Of a stretch of 64,000 nucleotides of DNA, positions 57,720 through 64,000 are shown in pieces; the stretch's first letter is position 1; every line of letters begins with the position of its first letter. The position numbers were made by a program, and so were the translations under genes. The stretch lies in assembly GCA_003164035.1 (NCBI GenBank), contig PLRS01000036.1, forward strand, positions 1-64,000, read 5' to 3'. Under the pieces are notes generated by a model, which saw only the letters and a program-made list of their open reading frames with translations, did not search any database and was not told the DNA's origin. Origin of the DNA: Bryobacterales bacterium. GTDB lineage: Bacteria; Acidobacteriota; Terriglobia; Bryobacterales; Bryobacteraceae.

Positions 57720-58397
57720 CTACCCATCGAACCTATACCCCAACCCGCGCAAATTCCGCAGGTAAATCGGATTGGCCGGATCGGGCTCGATCTTCCGCCG
57801 CAGGTTGGCGATATGGTTATCCACGATCCTGTCGCTGGCATACGTATCCGGGCCCCAGGCTCCGGCCAGCAGGCGGTCGCGGCTCATCACCCGGCCGCGC
57901 GCGCGCACGAACAGCGCCAACAGTTTGAACTCGATGGGGGTGAGATCCAAAGCCTGGCCGTTGCGCCGCAGCTCGCCGCGTTCGAAGTCCACCTCCACTT
58001 CGCCGAAGCGGTAGGTTTCGACGGCCGGCTCCGCGGAAGCGCGCCGCAACAGGGCCTTGATGCGAGCCCGCAGCTCGCGCGTGCCGAAGGGCTTGGTGAC
58101 GTAATCGTCGGCGCCCAGTTCGAAGCCCAATACTTTTTCGGCTTCCTGGGTCCTGGCGGTCAGCATCAGGATGGGGGTGCGCAAGCCGGCGCGGCGCAGC
58201 TCGCGGCAGACCTCGAAACCGTCCTTGCCGGGCAGCATGACGTCCAGCAGGATCAGGTCGAAAGCCGTCTGGCGGGCGAGGCGGGCGGCCTCGGCGCCAT
58301 CGCCCAGCACCTCCACCTCATAGCCCTCCATCTTGAGGTCGTCCTCCAGCCCCAGGGCAATTCCCGGTTCGTCCTCCACCACCAGAATGCGCGTCAT
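57720..58397 (-). CDS. OmpR/PhoB-family response regulator
   Basis: 225 residues. Receiver domain: ILVVEDEPGIALGLEDDLKM with the acidic pair, phospho-Asp in FDLILLDVMLPGKDGFEV, and Lys in GADDYVTKPFGTRELRARIK. Then a winged-helix DNA-binding domain (LDLTPIEFKLLALFVRARGR, then RIVDNHIANLRRKIEPDPAN) ending in the typical NLRGLGYRFDG. It starts 7 bp downstream of the histidine-kinase stop and thus forms a two-component pair with it. The regulon cannot be inferred. Confidence 0.94.
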   Translation of the reverse strand: MTRILVVEDEPGIALGLEDDLKMEGYEVEVLGDGAEAARLARQTAFDLILLDVMLPGKDGFEVCRELRRAGLRTPILMLTARTQEAEKVLGFELGADDYVTKPFGTRELRARIKALLRRASAEPAVETYRFGEVEVDFERGELRRNGQALDLTPIEFKLLALFVRARGRVMSRDRLLAGAWGPDTYASDRIVDNHIANLRRKIEPDPANPIYLRNLRGLGYRFDG

Positions 58398-58404
58398 ATT
58401 CTTC

Positions 58405-60306
58405 TCATACCCGCTCCATCGCCGGCAGCAGCACGGTGAAGGTGCTGCCCTGCCCCACCTGGCTGGCCACGCGGATGGCGCCGCCGTGCGCCGCCACGAT
58501 GTGCCGCACCATCGCCAGTCCCACGCCGGAACCCTTCACGTTGCCCTCCGCCGCGGCGCTGCCGCGCACGAACTTGCGAAAAATCGCCCTACGTTCCCTG
58601 GGCTGAATGCCGACCCCTTTATCGCGCACGCGAATGGCCACGAATTCCCGTTGCCGTCCCCACTCCACCCATACGGTCGGGCATGCGGGCGAATATTTGA
58701 TGGCGTTGTCGACCAGGTTGCGCAGCACCACCGACATGGCTTCCGGGTCGGCCTCGATGGTGCAGCCGTCCCCCCCGCCCACAAGCTCGATGTGCCGCCC
58801 CTGCCCGGCGATCTGCGGCTCGAATTCAGCCACCACGCGCTCCACCAGGGTCGCGGCCTCGAGCTCTTCGAAGTGATATTGCCGCGCGCCCGCTTCCATG
58901 CGCCCGAAGTTCAACAGCGCTTCCACCAGCCGCTGCAGCCGCCCCGTCTCGCGCACCAGGGTTTCGTAGTAAACCTGGCGCCGGTCTTCGTTGGGCACCC
59001 GGCCCAGCGCCAGAATTTCGGCGAGTTGGCGCATGGAAGTGAGCGGCGAGCGAAACTCGTGCGAGACCGCCGAAACAAAATCGGACTGCATGCGGGAAAC
59101 TTCCATCTCCCGCCGGATGGCGCGGCCGATGAAATACGTGCCGCTGATCAGGAACAGGACCATGATGCCCATTCCGGCCACCAGAAACCGCTGGCGCGCC
59201 GATACCCCCGCGTCGCCCGCCGTCAGGGTGCCGCCGACGTACAGGGTCCAGGGCAACTGGCCCTCGGCCGCCGGACGAACCGCCGGATGCCGCCCGGTTG
59301 GCGCGCGCCCGGCCACCACCCGGCCTTCGTTATCGGCCGCCTCCCATTCCACCGCTTCGCGCGAGAGCACCGGCCGCAGAATCGCCTCCGGACGCACCAG
59401 CCACAAGGCACGCCGTTCCGGGGCGCCGCGCCACACCGCGAACCACGGGCGCCCGTCCACCCATAAGGTGGTTTGGCCGCGTGCCGCCGGCGGCCGGTTG
59501 CGCGGATCCCAAAGCTGCATGGCCGCCTCGGTTAGAGCGACCGCCTCGGGCGAAGGCGAAACCTCGCGGCCGGCCGCGCGCGCCGCGGCGTCCCAATAAA
59601 ACTCGAACTGGCCGCGGGTGAGTTGCCATCGCGCGGCGCGCAAGTCGGCCAGCAAAGCGTTGCCCTCGTTACGCCGGCCCGGAAGCTCGGCCAGCGCCAG
59701 CCGCGCCGCCAGGTCGGCGGGCGCTCCCGCCACCTTGGCCGAAGGGATAGCCTCCAGTTGCCGGTAGGCTTCTTCGGCGCCCATCGCTTGCCCGGCATTG
59801 CGCGCCACGCGCGCCAGCCGCATCAGCGCCCCGGCCCGCACGGCCGGGTCGGTGGAACCCGCCAGGCGCGTATACCAGGCCGCCGCCAGCTCCGGTTTGG
59901 GTTGCGGATACTCCAGCCGCTCGCCTTCCGCGAACGCCTCCTCGGGAGCTTCCGGCAGCGGCGACGGGAGCGGCTGATAGAGCAGCCTCCCGCCCGGCGA
60001 GGACTCCAGCAGATCTCCGGCGAGCAGCAGGAACACGCCGTCTTCCGGCTTCACCTCCGGCATGGGGAACGCTAGCCACGTGCCCAGCCGGTCGCCGGTT
60101 TCCGCCAGCGACCCGCGCAGCGTCGCCGCAATCCGGTCGGCGCTCTGTTCCAGGTGCTCGCGGGCGTGCTGCGCCTCCACCAGCCGTTCCTGGTCGAGCA
60201 GCCGCCACCCGAACCAGGCCAGCGTCGAGATCGAGGCCAGCGTCAATAAGAACAGGCCAACCAGCAAGCTGCGCGGCGGCCGCAGCCACTCGTCGAGCAG
60301 CGTCAT
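58405..60306 (-). CDS. Sensor histidine kinase
   Basis: 633 residues. Two transmembrane helices (RSLLVGLFLLTLASISTLAW near the start and FLVAGMGIMVLFLISGTYFI at about 375) enclose a large periplasmic sensor with helical, TPR-like stretches. Then DHp with H-box FVSAVSHEFRSPLTSMRQLA and the catalytic domain: N-box LRNLVDNAIKYS, G1 DKGVGIQPRERR, F FRKFVRG, G2 GSGVGLAMVRHIVAAHGG. The kinase is complete. It is cotranscribed with the OmpR-type regulator. The ligand is unknown. Confidence 0.93.
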   Translation of the reverse strand: MTLLDEWLRPPRSLLVGLFLLTLASISTLAWFGWRLLDQERLVEAQHAREHLEQSADRIAATLRGSLAETGDRLGTWLAFPMPEVKPEDGVFLLLAGDLLESSPGGRLLYQPLPSPLPEAPEEAFAEGERLEYPQPKPELAAAWYTRLAGSTDPAVRAGALMRLARVARNAGQAMGAEEAYRQLEAIPSAKVAGAPADLAARLALAELPGRRNEGNALLADLRAARWQLTRGQFEFYWDAAARAAGREVSPSPEAVALTEAAMQLWDPRNRPPAARGQTTLWVDGRPWFAVWRGAPERRALWLVRPEAILRPVLSREAVEWEAADNEGRVVAGRAPTGRHPAVRPAAEGQLPWTLYVGGTLTAGDAGVSARQRFLVAGMGIMVLFLISGTYFIGRAIRREMEVSRMQSDFVSAVSHEFRSPLTSMRQLAEILALGRVPNEDRRQVYYETLVRETGRLQRLVEALLNFGRMEAGARQYHFEELEAATLVERVVAEFEPQIAGQGRHIELVGGGDGCTIEADPEAMSVVLRNLVDNAIKYSPACPTVWVEWGRQREFVAIRVRDKGVGIQPRERRAIFRKFVRGSAAAEGNVKGSGVGLAMVRHIVAAHGGAIRVASQVGQGSTFTVLLPAMERV

Positions 60307-60557
60307 TCTACCCCGATTGTACTCTCAGGCTGTCGGTGGCGCAGGCTGTCAAGCTTGAAGCGCCGCGATTCTTCGGGGCGTTTGGGACCCACGAACCGAC
60401 TGCGCCCGACGCGCGCAGCGGCGGGCCAGGGGCACTCGAACCCGCTGGCACGGCGCAAACCTGGTGTTGGGATCTCGGAGCGGACATAACACCGGATTAT
60501 CGGAAGTTGATGTTCGGTTGCGCAAAATCGCGGCACGAGAATTGCTACCCTGTTTCA

Positions 60558-60842
60558 ATGAAAACCGATCTCTACACCAAAGCCGTTCTCACCGTGATCA
60601 TGCTCGCGCTGGTGATGATTGCCTGCAACCAGTACGTTCACCCGGCCGCGACCGCCGAAGCCCAAGGGGCTTTCGCCGGGGTCCAACTCGGACCAGGTCT
60701 CACCTTCTTCGACACGCGAAGCGGCGAAATATGGGTCTATAGCCAGTACCCGGGTGTTGCAGGGGAGCAAGGTCCAGTCCACTCTAAACTGCGGCTCACC
60801 AAGCTCGGTCAGCCGCTTCTCGACGAATTCGAAGCGAAGTAA
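60558..60842 (+). CDS. Small conserved secreted protein
   Basis: 94 residues: MKTDLYTKAVLTVIMLALVM, IACNQYVHPAATAEAQGAFA, then GVQLGPGLTFFDTRSGEIWV ending in LRLTKLGQPL. The N-terminal hydrophobic stretch with IAC could be a lipobox or a transmembrane anchor. Such short proteins with MKTDLYTK at the start and FFDTRTGE/WxY in the middle recur in acidobacteria and deltaproteobacteria; the function is unknown. The 251-bp upstream gap (60307-60557) holds one repeat scrap at about 60340 (GCAGGCTGTCAAGC). Confidence 0.75.
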   Translation: MKTDLYTKAVLTVIMLALVMIACNQYVHPAATAEAQGAFAGVQLGPGLTFFDTRSGEIWVYSQYPGVAGEQGPVHSKLRLTKLGQPLLDEFEAK

Positions 60843-61080
60843 AGAGCTCACTAGGTTTTAGAACATTTCCAACGCTTCCCGTTGATGCGCACGATAAAGG
60901 ACGTAGTGCCCGCCACGGAGCTCTGAATGTGCTCCGCGTCGGGACTTATGCGTGCGGGCACTACCGATGGGACCGGCGGACCGGGACAGCCTGATGTGTC
61001 CCAGAGAGTGGATCTGTCGTTTCAGATCCCGCGAGGCCGCCTGTCCGACGAGGAAAGTTTAGCGCGCCTCTTGAGGGATC

Positions 61081-61350
61081 GTCATGAAATAACCACGCCA
61101 AATCCCGTAGCTCGACGTGGCGCAAATGGCGGGGCGGTTTCGTGGCGCAGACGCTCCGCCTGCAGCGCCGAGATTCGTCTCGGCGCTTCCTCGATCGGAG
61201 TGAGAACCCGGCTTTCGGTAACCCGCTCGGCCGGCGCAGGATCGCCATTGGTCGAACGTACCAAACTGGCGAGGAAGCGCCGAGACGAATCTCGGCGCCG
61301 CAGCCAAAAGTGGCCGCGCCACGCCGGAATTGGCATGGTTATTTCCTGAC
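61081..61350. repeat. GGCATGGTTATTTC-ended element, 270-bp copy
   Basis: Ends GTCATGAAATAACCACGCC (61081-61099) and GGCATGGTTATTTCCTGAC (61332-61350) are inverted. Inside are 29-bp perfect arms beginning GCGCCGAGATTCGTCTCGGC (61165-61193 and 61270-61298), each arm itself a hairpin, around 76 bp of unrelated sequence. The ends agree with the copy at 22809-22985, but the inner arms are wholly different. It fills most of the 514-bp gap 60843-61356, which has no gene. Confidence 0.75.
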
Positions 61351-61356
61351 AGGCAC

Positions 61357-61664
61357 TTATTGGCGAATGCGCCGGTTCAGGAAGGCCGGTATGTCGCGCG
61401 AGCCTTGGGTCACGGCCACGATCTCGACAGGCCGGCGTTCGGCACGGTAAATGATGAGATAAGCGCCGACGGCCAGAACAGAACCGGATAGACGGTAAGG
61501 TCTTCGCGCCGGTGGCCCATGCCCGGTGTTTGCCCAAGGGCCGCAAATGCATCGAACAGCTTTCCGATCCAGCGATCGGCGGCGTCGATATTATCCGCGG
61601 CGATGTATTCCCAAATCTCGTCGAGATCGAACTCGACAGCCTTGCCGAGGATGTAGCCGCTCAC
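61357..61664 (-). pseudogene. ParE toxin with a one-base frameshift
   Basis: The start MSGYILGKAVEFDLDEIWEY and MGHRREDLTVYPVLFWP is clear ParE. After LFWP the frame goes off, while the next frame continues with VGAYLIIYRAERRPVEIVAV and TQGSRDIPAFLNRRI, the normal ParE C-terminus, to a stop at 61357. One base has been lost at the TGGCC/GTCGGC junction. The toxin is inactive unless this is a sequence error. The upstream antitoxin is intact and overlaps the toxin start by 4 bp. Confidence 0.8.
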
Positions 61665-61927
61665 ACTCGGGGCTTCCGGCGCTGCTCGGATTTGCGCTGC
61701 AATCGGGAGCGGGCCGCGATCGGGTCAACCACTTCACCGCGGTCAAGGGCGGCAAGACGCCGGCCAAGTTCCCCGTTGAATTCCGCCAGTTGGACGGCGC
61801 GGGCGGAGTCGTGCTCCTCCAAAAGCCGCAGGGCTTCCCGGACGACCTCGCTTGCCGAGTTGTAGCGGCCGGACTCCACTTTGGTGGCTACGAATTTTTC
61901 CAGTTCAGGCGTGAGAGAGACGTTCAT
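61661..61927 (-). CDS. ParD-type antitoxin
   Basis: 88 residues. MNVSLTPELEKFVATKVESG, then RYNSASEVVREALRLLEEHD is the ribbon-helix-helix of ParD/CopG type; the C-terminal part (LAALDRGEVVDPIAARSRLQ) wraps the toxin. ATG 61927 has GGAG 9 bp upstream. The cognate parE is frameshifted, so this antitoxin may be an orphan. Confidence 0.85.
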   Translation of the reverse strand: MNVSLTPELEKFVATKVESGRYNSASEVVREALRLLEEHDSARAVQLAEFNGELGRRLAALDRGEVVDPIAARSRLQRKSEQRRKPRV

Positions 61928-62114
61928 AATGCCGAACTCCGCGTGGCTGTCACCTTGAGGATAGGCTGCATAGCGAAGATTGTCAATGTCTGTTATTGAC
62001 CGTCGTGACTTGTTCAGCCCGTGAATTTGTCCGACAAATCCGTCACCATGGCGCTGCCGCGAAAAGAACACCGGCCCGTCGCCCGGCACCCGATTCCTAT
62101 AGAATGAAGACATT

Positions 62115-62290
62115 GTGAGTGCCCAAAGCGTTCCGAAACTGCTTTCCGTGGAGGAGTACGAACGAACGCCCGATCCTCCTGGTGGACGGTACGAACTGCA
62201 TCATGGAGAGTTGGTGTTTGTGACCTGGCCTGTCCGGCAGCATAAGGATGCCCGTGCCCTCCATCGAAGGCTCGATTCCCCTCGATCGGC
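62115..62290 (+). pseudogene. Truncated Uma2-family (DUF820) gene
   Basis: GTG 62115 starts SAQSVPKLLSVEEYERTPDP, then PGGRYELHHGELVFVTWPVR, the usual beginning of Uma2 putative endonucleases. After QHKDA the expected helix and the PD-(D/E)xK motifs fail to appear; later frames contain only unrelated sequence. Full-length members are about 180-200 residues. It is broken by the insertion of sequence ending in the intron-like remnant at 62395-62485. Confidence 0.6.
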
Positions 62291-62394
62291 TATTTACGGC
62301 CTTCTAACCGGCTGGCGCCGCGCCGGTACTCCTCCGGAAGATGGCGCCAGAGGTCGCGGGCATCGTGAGGGGGCGCCGACTGGGACTGGGGGCG

Positions 62395-62485
62395 GGTTGG
62401 TCGCGGTAGGGACGGCCATTGCCGACCGCCCCCCGCACAGATCCGTACGAGCGCTGCTAGCGCATACGGCTCCTACCTTCCTTGG
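62395..62485 (+). other. Possible group II intron scar
   Basis: TAGGGACGGCCATTGCCGAC, CGCCCCCCGCACAGATCCGT and a hairpin (CCGTA, GCGCT, GCT, AGCGC, TACGG) ending GGCTCCTACC. Sequences of this type flank the reverse-transcriptase gene in many bacterial group II introns. No reverse-transcriptase gene is present. The identification is from memory of the consensus and is tentative. The rest of 62290-62537 shows nothing. Confidence 0.35.
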
Positions 62486-62537
62486 ATGTGTGGCGTCGAA
62501 GCGGACATCCGGTCCCCTTTTACACTCAATACCGCGC

Positions 62538-62981
62538 TCACGCGCTTCCGATCAAAACGACATCCCCTGGGTCCGCACCTTGCACTGCCTTCAAGGGGAT
62601 GGAACGGTCGAAGGTGGCGAGCCGGCCGTGATTCCGAACAGCCAGACCAAGCAAATATGCATCCGTGATTTTCCGATGCCCGCCGATCGTCGACAGCCGA
62701 AAAAGCGTGTCGTCCGTCGGAGAAACCGAGTCCGGCCAGAAATGGTGGTCCGCCGTGGCGCAAAGGCTTCGCAGGCGGCTGGCCACTTCGGCGGGTGTCG
62801 CTTCCACCGTCCGATAGGCAGGGTTGCTCAGAATGCGAATGCAGCCATTCGCGGTGATCGGGCAGGTTGCCCAACCGTGTTTTCGGTTCCGGCCGAACCA
62901 GCGGTGCGCGTCCTCGTGGTTGATGTGGGCAGGATCGAACAAAGCCACCAGCACGTTCACGTCAAGAAGGGCAATGCTCAT
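62538..62981 (-). CDS. VapC-type PIN-domain toxin
   Basis: 147 residues. PIN-domain acids: first Asp in IALLDVNVLVALFDP, later Glu in ATPAEVASRLRS region, Asp in GGHRKITDAYLLGLAV, and the last in GRLATFDRSIPL. This is the usual four-acid Mg site of VapC ribonucleases that cleave tRNA or rRNA. It starts 3 bp after the VapB stop. The sequence is complete. Confidence 0.9.
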   Translation of the reverse strand: MSIALLDVNVLVALFDPAHINHEDAHRWFGRNRKHGWATCPITANGCIRILSNPAYRTVEATPAEVASRLRSLCATADHHFWPDSVSPTDDTLFRLSTIGGHRKITDAYLLGLAVRNHGRLATFDRSIPLKAVQGADPGDVVLIGSA

Positions 62982-62984
62982 GCC

Positions 62985-63203
62985 TCAGTCCCGCAACTCG
63001 TTTACTATTCGGAGATCGGGCTTCGGGGCGCCGGCCTTCGGCACAAAGAGCAAAACGCCATTGCGCACCTTCTGCGGTGCTCTGGCGGCGAGGGACTGCC
63101 GGGCCAGCGCGGAGATGAGCTGCCCGAGCGTCACCCCTTGTTCTTGAGCCAATTGCCGTGCGCTCGCGAGGAGGTCGTCGTCAAGCTCTAAGGTGGTTCG
63201 CAT
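62985..63203 (-). CDS. VapB-type antitoxin
   Basis: 72 residues. MRTTLELDDDLLASARQLAQ at the N-terminus is the ribbon-helix-helix strand and helix of VapB antitoxins; the C-terminal end (VLLFVPKAGAPKPDLRIVNE) binds VapC. ATG 63203 is preferred over upstream starts to 63224. Followed by VapC. Confidence 0.85.
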   Translation of the reverse strand: MRTTLELDDDLLASARQLAQEQGVTLGQLISALARQSLAARAPQKVRNGVLLFVPKAGAPKPDLRIVNELRD

Positions 63204-63260
63204 AGCGTCAGAATACCACATCACACATCAGCTATGGTGATGCGTGATGCGCCCTATCCC

Positions 63261-63839
63261 CTATTTCAGCCTTTGCGCTTTGTCGAAATCGTCCTTGAGC
63301 TGCTGGGTGATCTTGTCGGCCACATCCGAGCTGGCGCCGCGAAACTTGGCACCCATGCTTTCCTGGGTGGTGGACCAGATCACGTCGCCATCTTTATTCA
63401 CCAGGCGGACGGCGGCGATGGCCTCGTGGCGGCGCTCGACGGAGTGTTCGGATTCGTTATCGCCGATGCCGATGCCGGCGGCGTTGCTCACGTGCGAGCC
63501 GTAGCCGCCGCGGGTGCCGCTCAGGTTAGCGTGGGCGTTGATGCCGTCGGCGCTCTGGTGGGTTTCGGAAAACACCAGGTCTTCGGCCGCCCCGCGCAGG
63601 ATGGCGTCGGCTTTGTCCTCCTTTTCGGTCACGATGAATAGCCGGGTCCCGGCCATGCTGCTGATGAGGATGTCGCGCATCTGCGCGGCGGTTTCGCCCC
63701 CCGTGAGGCGGTCCACGTAGACGCGGCGCAAGGTGAGCAACTGGCGCAGATTGGCGGCTTCCAGGGGCGACGGCGCGGGGGGATCGGCGGCGCTCGCCAC
63801 CCACCCGATTGCCAACAGGATAACCAGGGCGGGCTTCAT
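63261..63839 (-). CDS. Secreted hypothetical protein (acidobacterial)
   Basis: 192 residues with a signal peptide (ALVILLAIGWVASAA). The mature part includes RVYVDRLTGGETAAQMRDIL, RLFIVTEKEDKADAILRGAA, and the C-terminal VRLVNKDGDVIWSTTQESMG with a final FRGASSDVADKITQQLKDDF. The pattern (a strand-helix domain that recognises damaged or low-abundance polymers) resembles CsgG-like or DUF-type periplasmic proteins, but no family can be fixed. It overlaps the upstream gene by 4 bp, so they form an operon. Confidence 0.65.
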   Translation of the reverse strand: MKPALVILLAIGWVASAADPPAPSPLEAANLRQLLTLRRVYVDRLTGGETAAQMRDILISSMAGTRLFIVTEKEDKADAILRGAAEDLVFSETHQSADGINAHANLSGTRGGYGSHVSNAAGIGIGDNESEHSVERRHEAIAAVRLVNKDGDVIWSTTQESMGAKFRGASSDVADKITQQLKDDFDKAQRLK

Positions 63840-64000
63840 CCCCTGCCTGCCTTGCGCGCTTCGTCGTCCTGGTATTCCACGCGTCGGCCGGTGCGCGCTT
63901 CCAGACCGATGAGGAGGCCGCGAATGTCGCCCTTTTCCACCCGGAAAACCAGCGCCTGCTGCCGGCCGTCGGCATCCACAAACCCCAACGTGACGAAGTG
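63836..64000 (-). CDS. 3' end of a gene entering from the right edge
   Basis: The last 54 codons of a minus-strand gene: HFVTLGFVDADGRQQALVFR, then VEKGDIRGLLIGLEARTGRR, VEYQDDEARKAGRG and stop. The stop TGA overlaps the ATG of the next gene (ATGA). This end resembles a small beta domain; the full product cannot be judged. Confidence 0.7.
   Translation of the reverse strand, partial: HFVTLGFVDADGRQQALVFRVEKGDIRGLLIGLEARTGRRVEYQDDEARKAGRG

Noticed and set aside
60927-61552. Several overlapping frames of about 90-155 codons
   Set aside because: They are translations of the 270-bp palindromic element and resemble repeat-derived frames at 42036-42413.
1-64000. tRNA, rRNA, phage or plasmid origin features
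   Set aside because: No cloverleaf with TTCGA-type arm, no rRNA sequence, no integrase, capsid, replication or partition gene was seen.

Overview
The window looks like chromosome from a high-GC, Gram-negative, soil-type acidobacterium, most likely close to Solibacter/Bryobacter. This rests on family content, not on a search. The signs are: a secreted beta-propeller protein ending in the C-terminal domain typical of Solibacter (TIGR03437-like); an Oar-like TonB-dependent receptor with a carboxypeptidase-regulatory N-terminus; two giant secreted BNR/VPS10 propeller proteins; a PEP-CTERM tail; an LPS enzyme fusion (KdtA-LpxK); many Tat or Sec signal peptides; and a high density of short palindromic repeats and toxin-antitoxin (TA) loci. 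No rRNA, tRNA, CRISPR array or complete insertion sequence was seen.

Layout. 0-5 kb: chemotaxis receptor with a sigma-28-like promoter, then the propeller protein. 5-7.3 kb: RHS scrap, secreted protein, and a HigBA-type TA locus between two arrays of a CCGGTGAC tandem repeat. 7.4-14.3 kb: secreted protein, KdtA-LpxK fusion, DUF2254 membrane protein, and two Tat-type sugar-metabolism enzymes (aldo/keto reductase, enolase-superfamily dehydratase). 14.3-23.9 kb: secreted TPR protein, cob(I)alamin adenosyltransferase, a degenerate cytidylate-kinase-like protein coupled to hpt, a pseudo-receiver, SH3 lipoprotein, HExxH peptidase, TlpA-like protein and S1/P1 nuclease. 23.9-42.3 kb: two BNR/VPS10 giants, an amidase/Oar pair, an orphan sugar-binding lipoprotein, a ThDP enzyme, an AAA ATPase with a zinc-ribbon partner sharing a palindromic divergent promoter, and a GT-C membrane protein. 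42.4-46.7 kb: small secreted or Cys-rich proteins, an HTH/SEC-C protein, and a decayed stretch of gene fragments. 46.8-54.2 kb: GH78 rhamnosidase, a caspase-like/Trypco2-like pair, and a PHP-glycosyltransferase-TPR operon. 54.2-60.3 kb: fabI with a methyltransferase, a ParE-type TA pair, and a two-component system. 60.5-64 kb: a small conserved secreted protein, a decayed ParDE, a truncated Uma2 gene with a group-II-intron-like scar, VapBC, and an operon running off the right edge.

How the genes work together. Outer-membrane and periplasmic polymer use (Oar receptor, sugar-binding protein, rhamnosidase, amidase, BNR proteins, Tat oxidoreductases) and envelope assembly (KdtA-LpxK, FabI, glycosyltransferases) dominate. 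Between these ordinary genes lie accessory patches of TA loci, gene scraps and at least five repeat families. The best candidate for an undescribed system is the two-gene module at 49293-50372: a caspase-like (CHAT/C14) protease with a His-Cys pair, whose N-terminus appears lost or wrongly started, followed after 9 bp by a protein made of two Trypco2-like domains. Domains of this kind accompany protease effectors in predicted bacterial death/immunity systems. One CCGGTGAC repeat array lies 60 bp downstream, and the same repeat brackets the HigBA locus.
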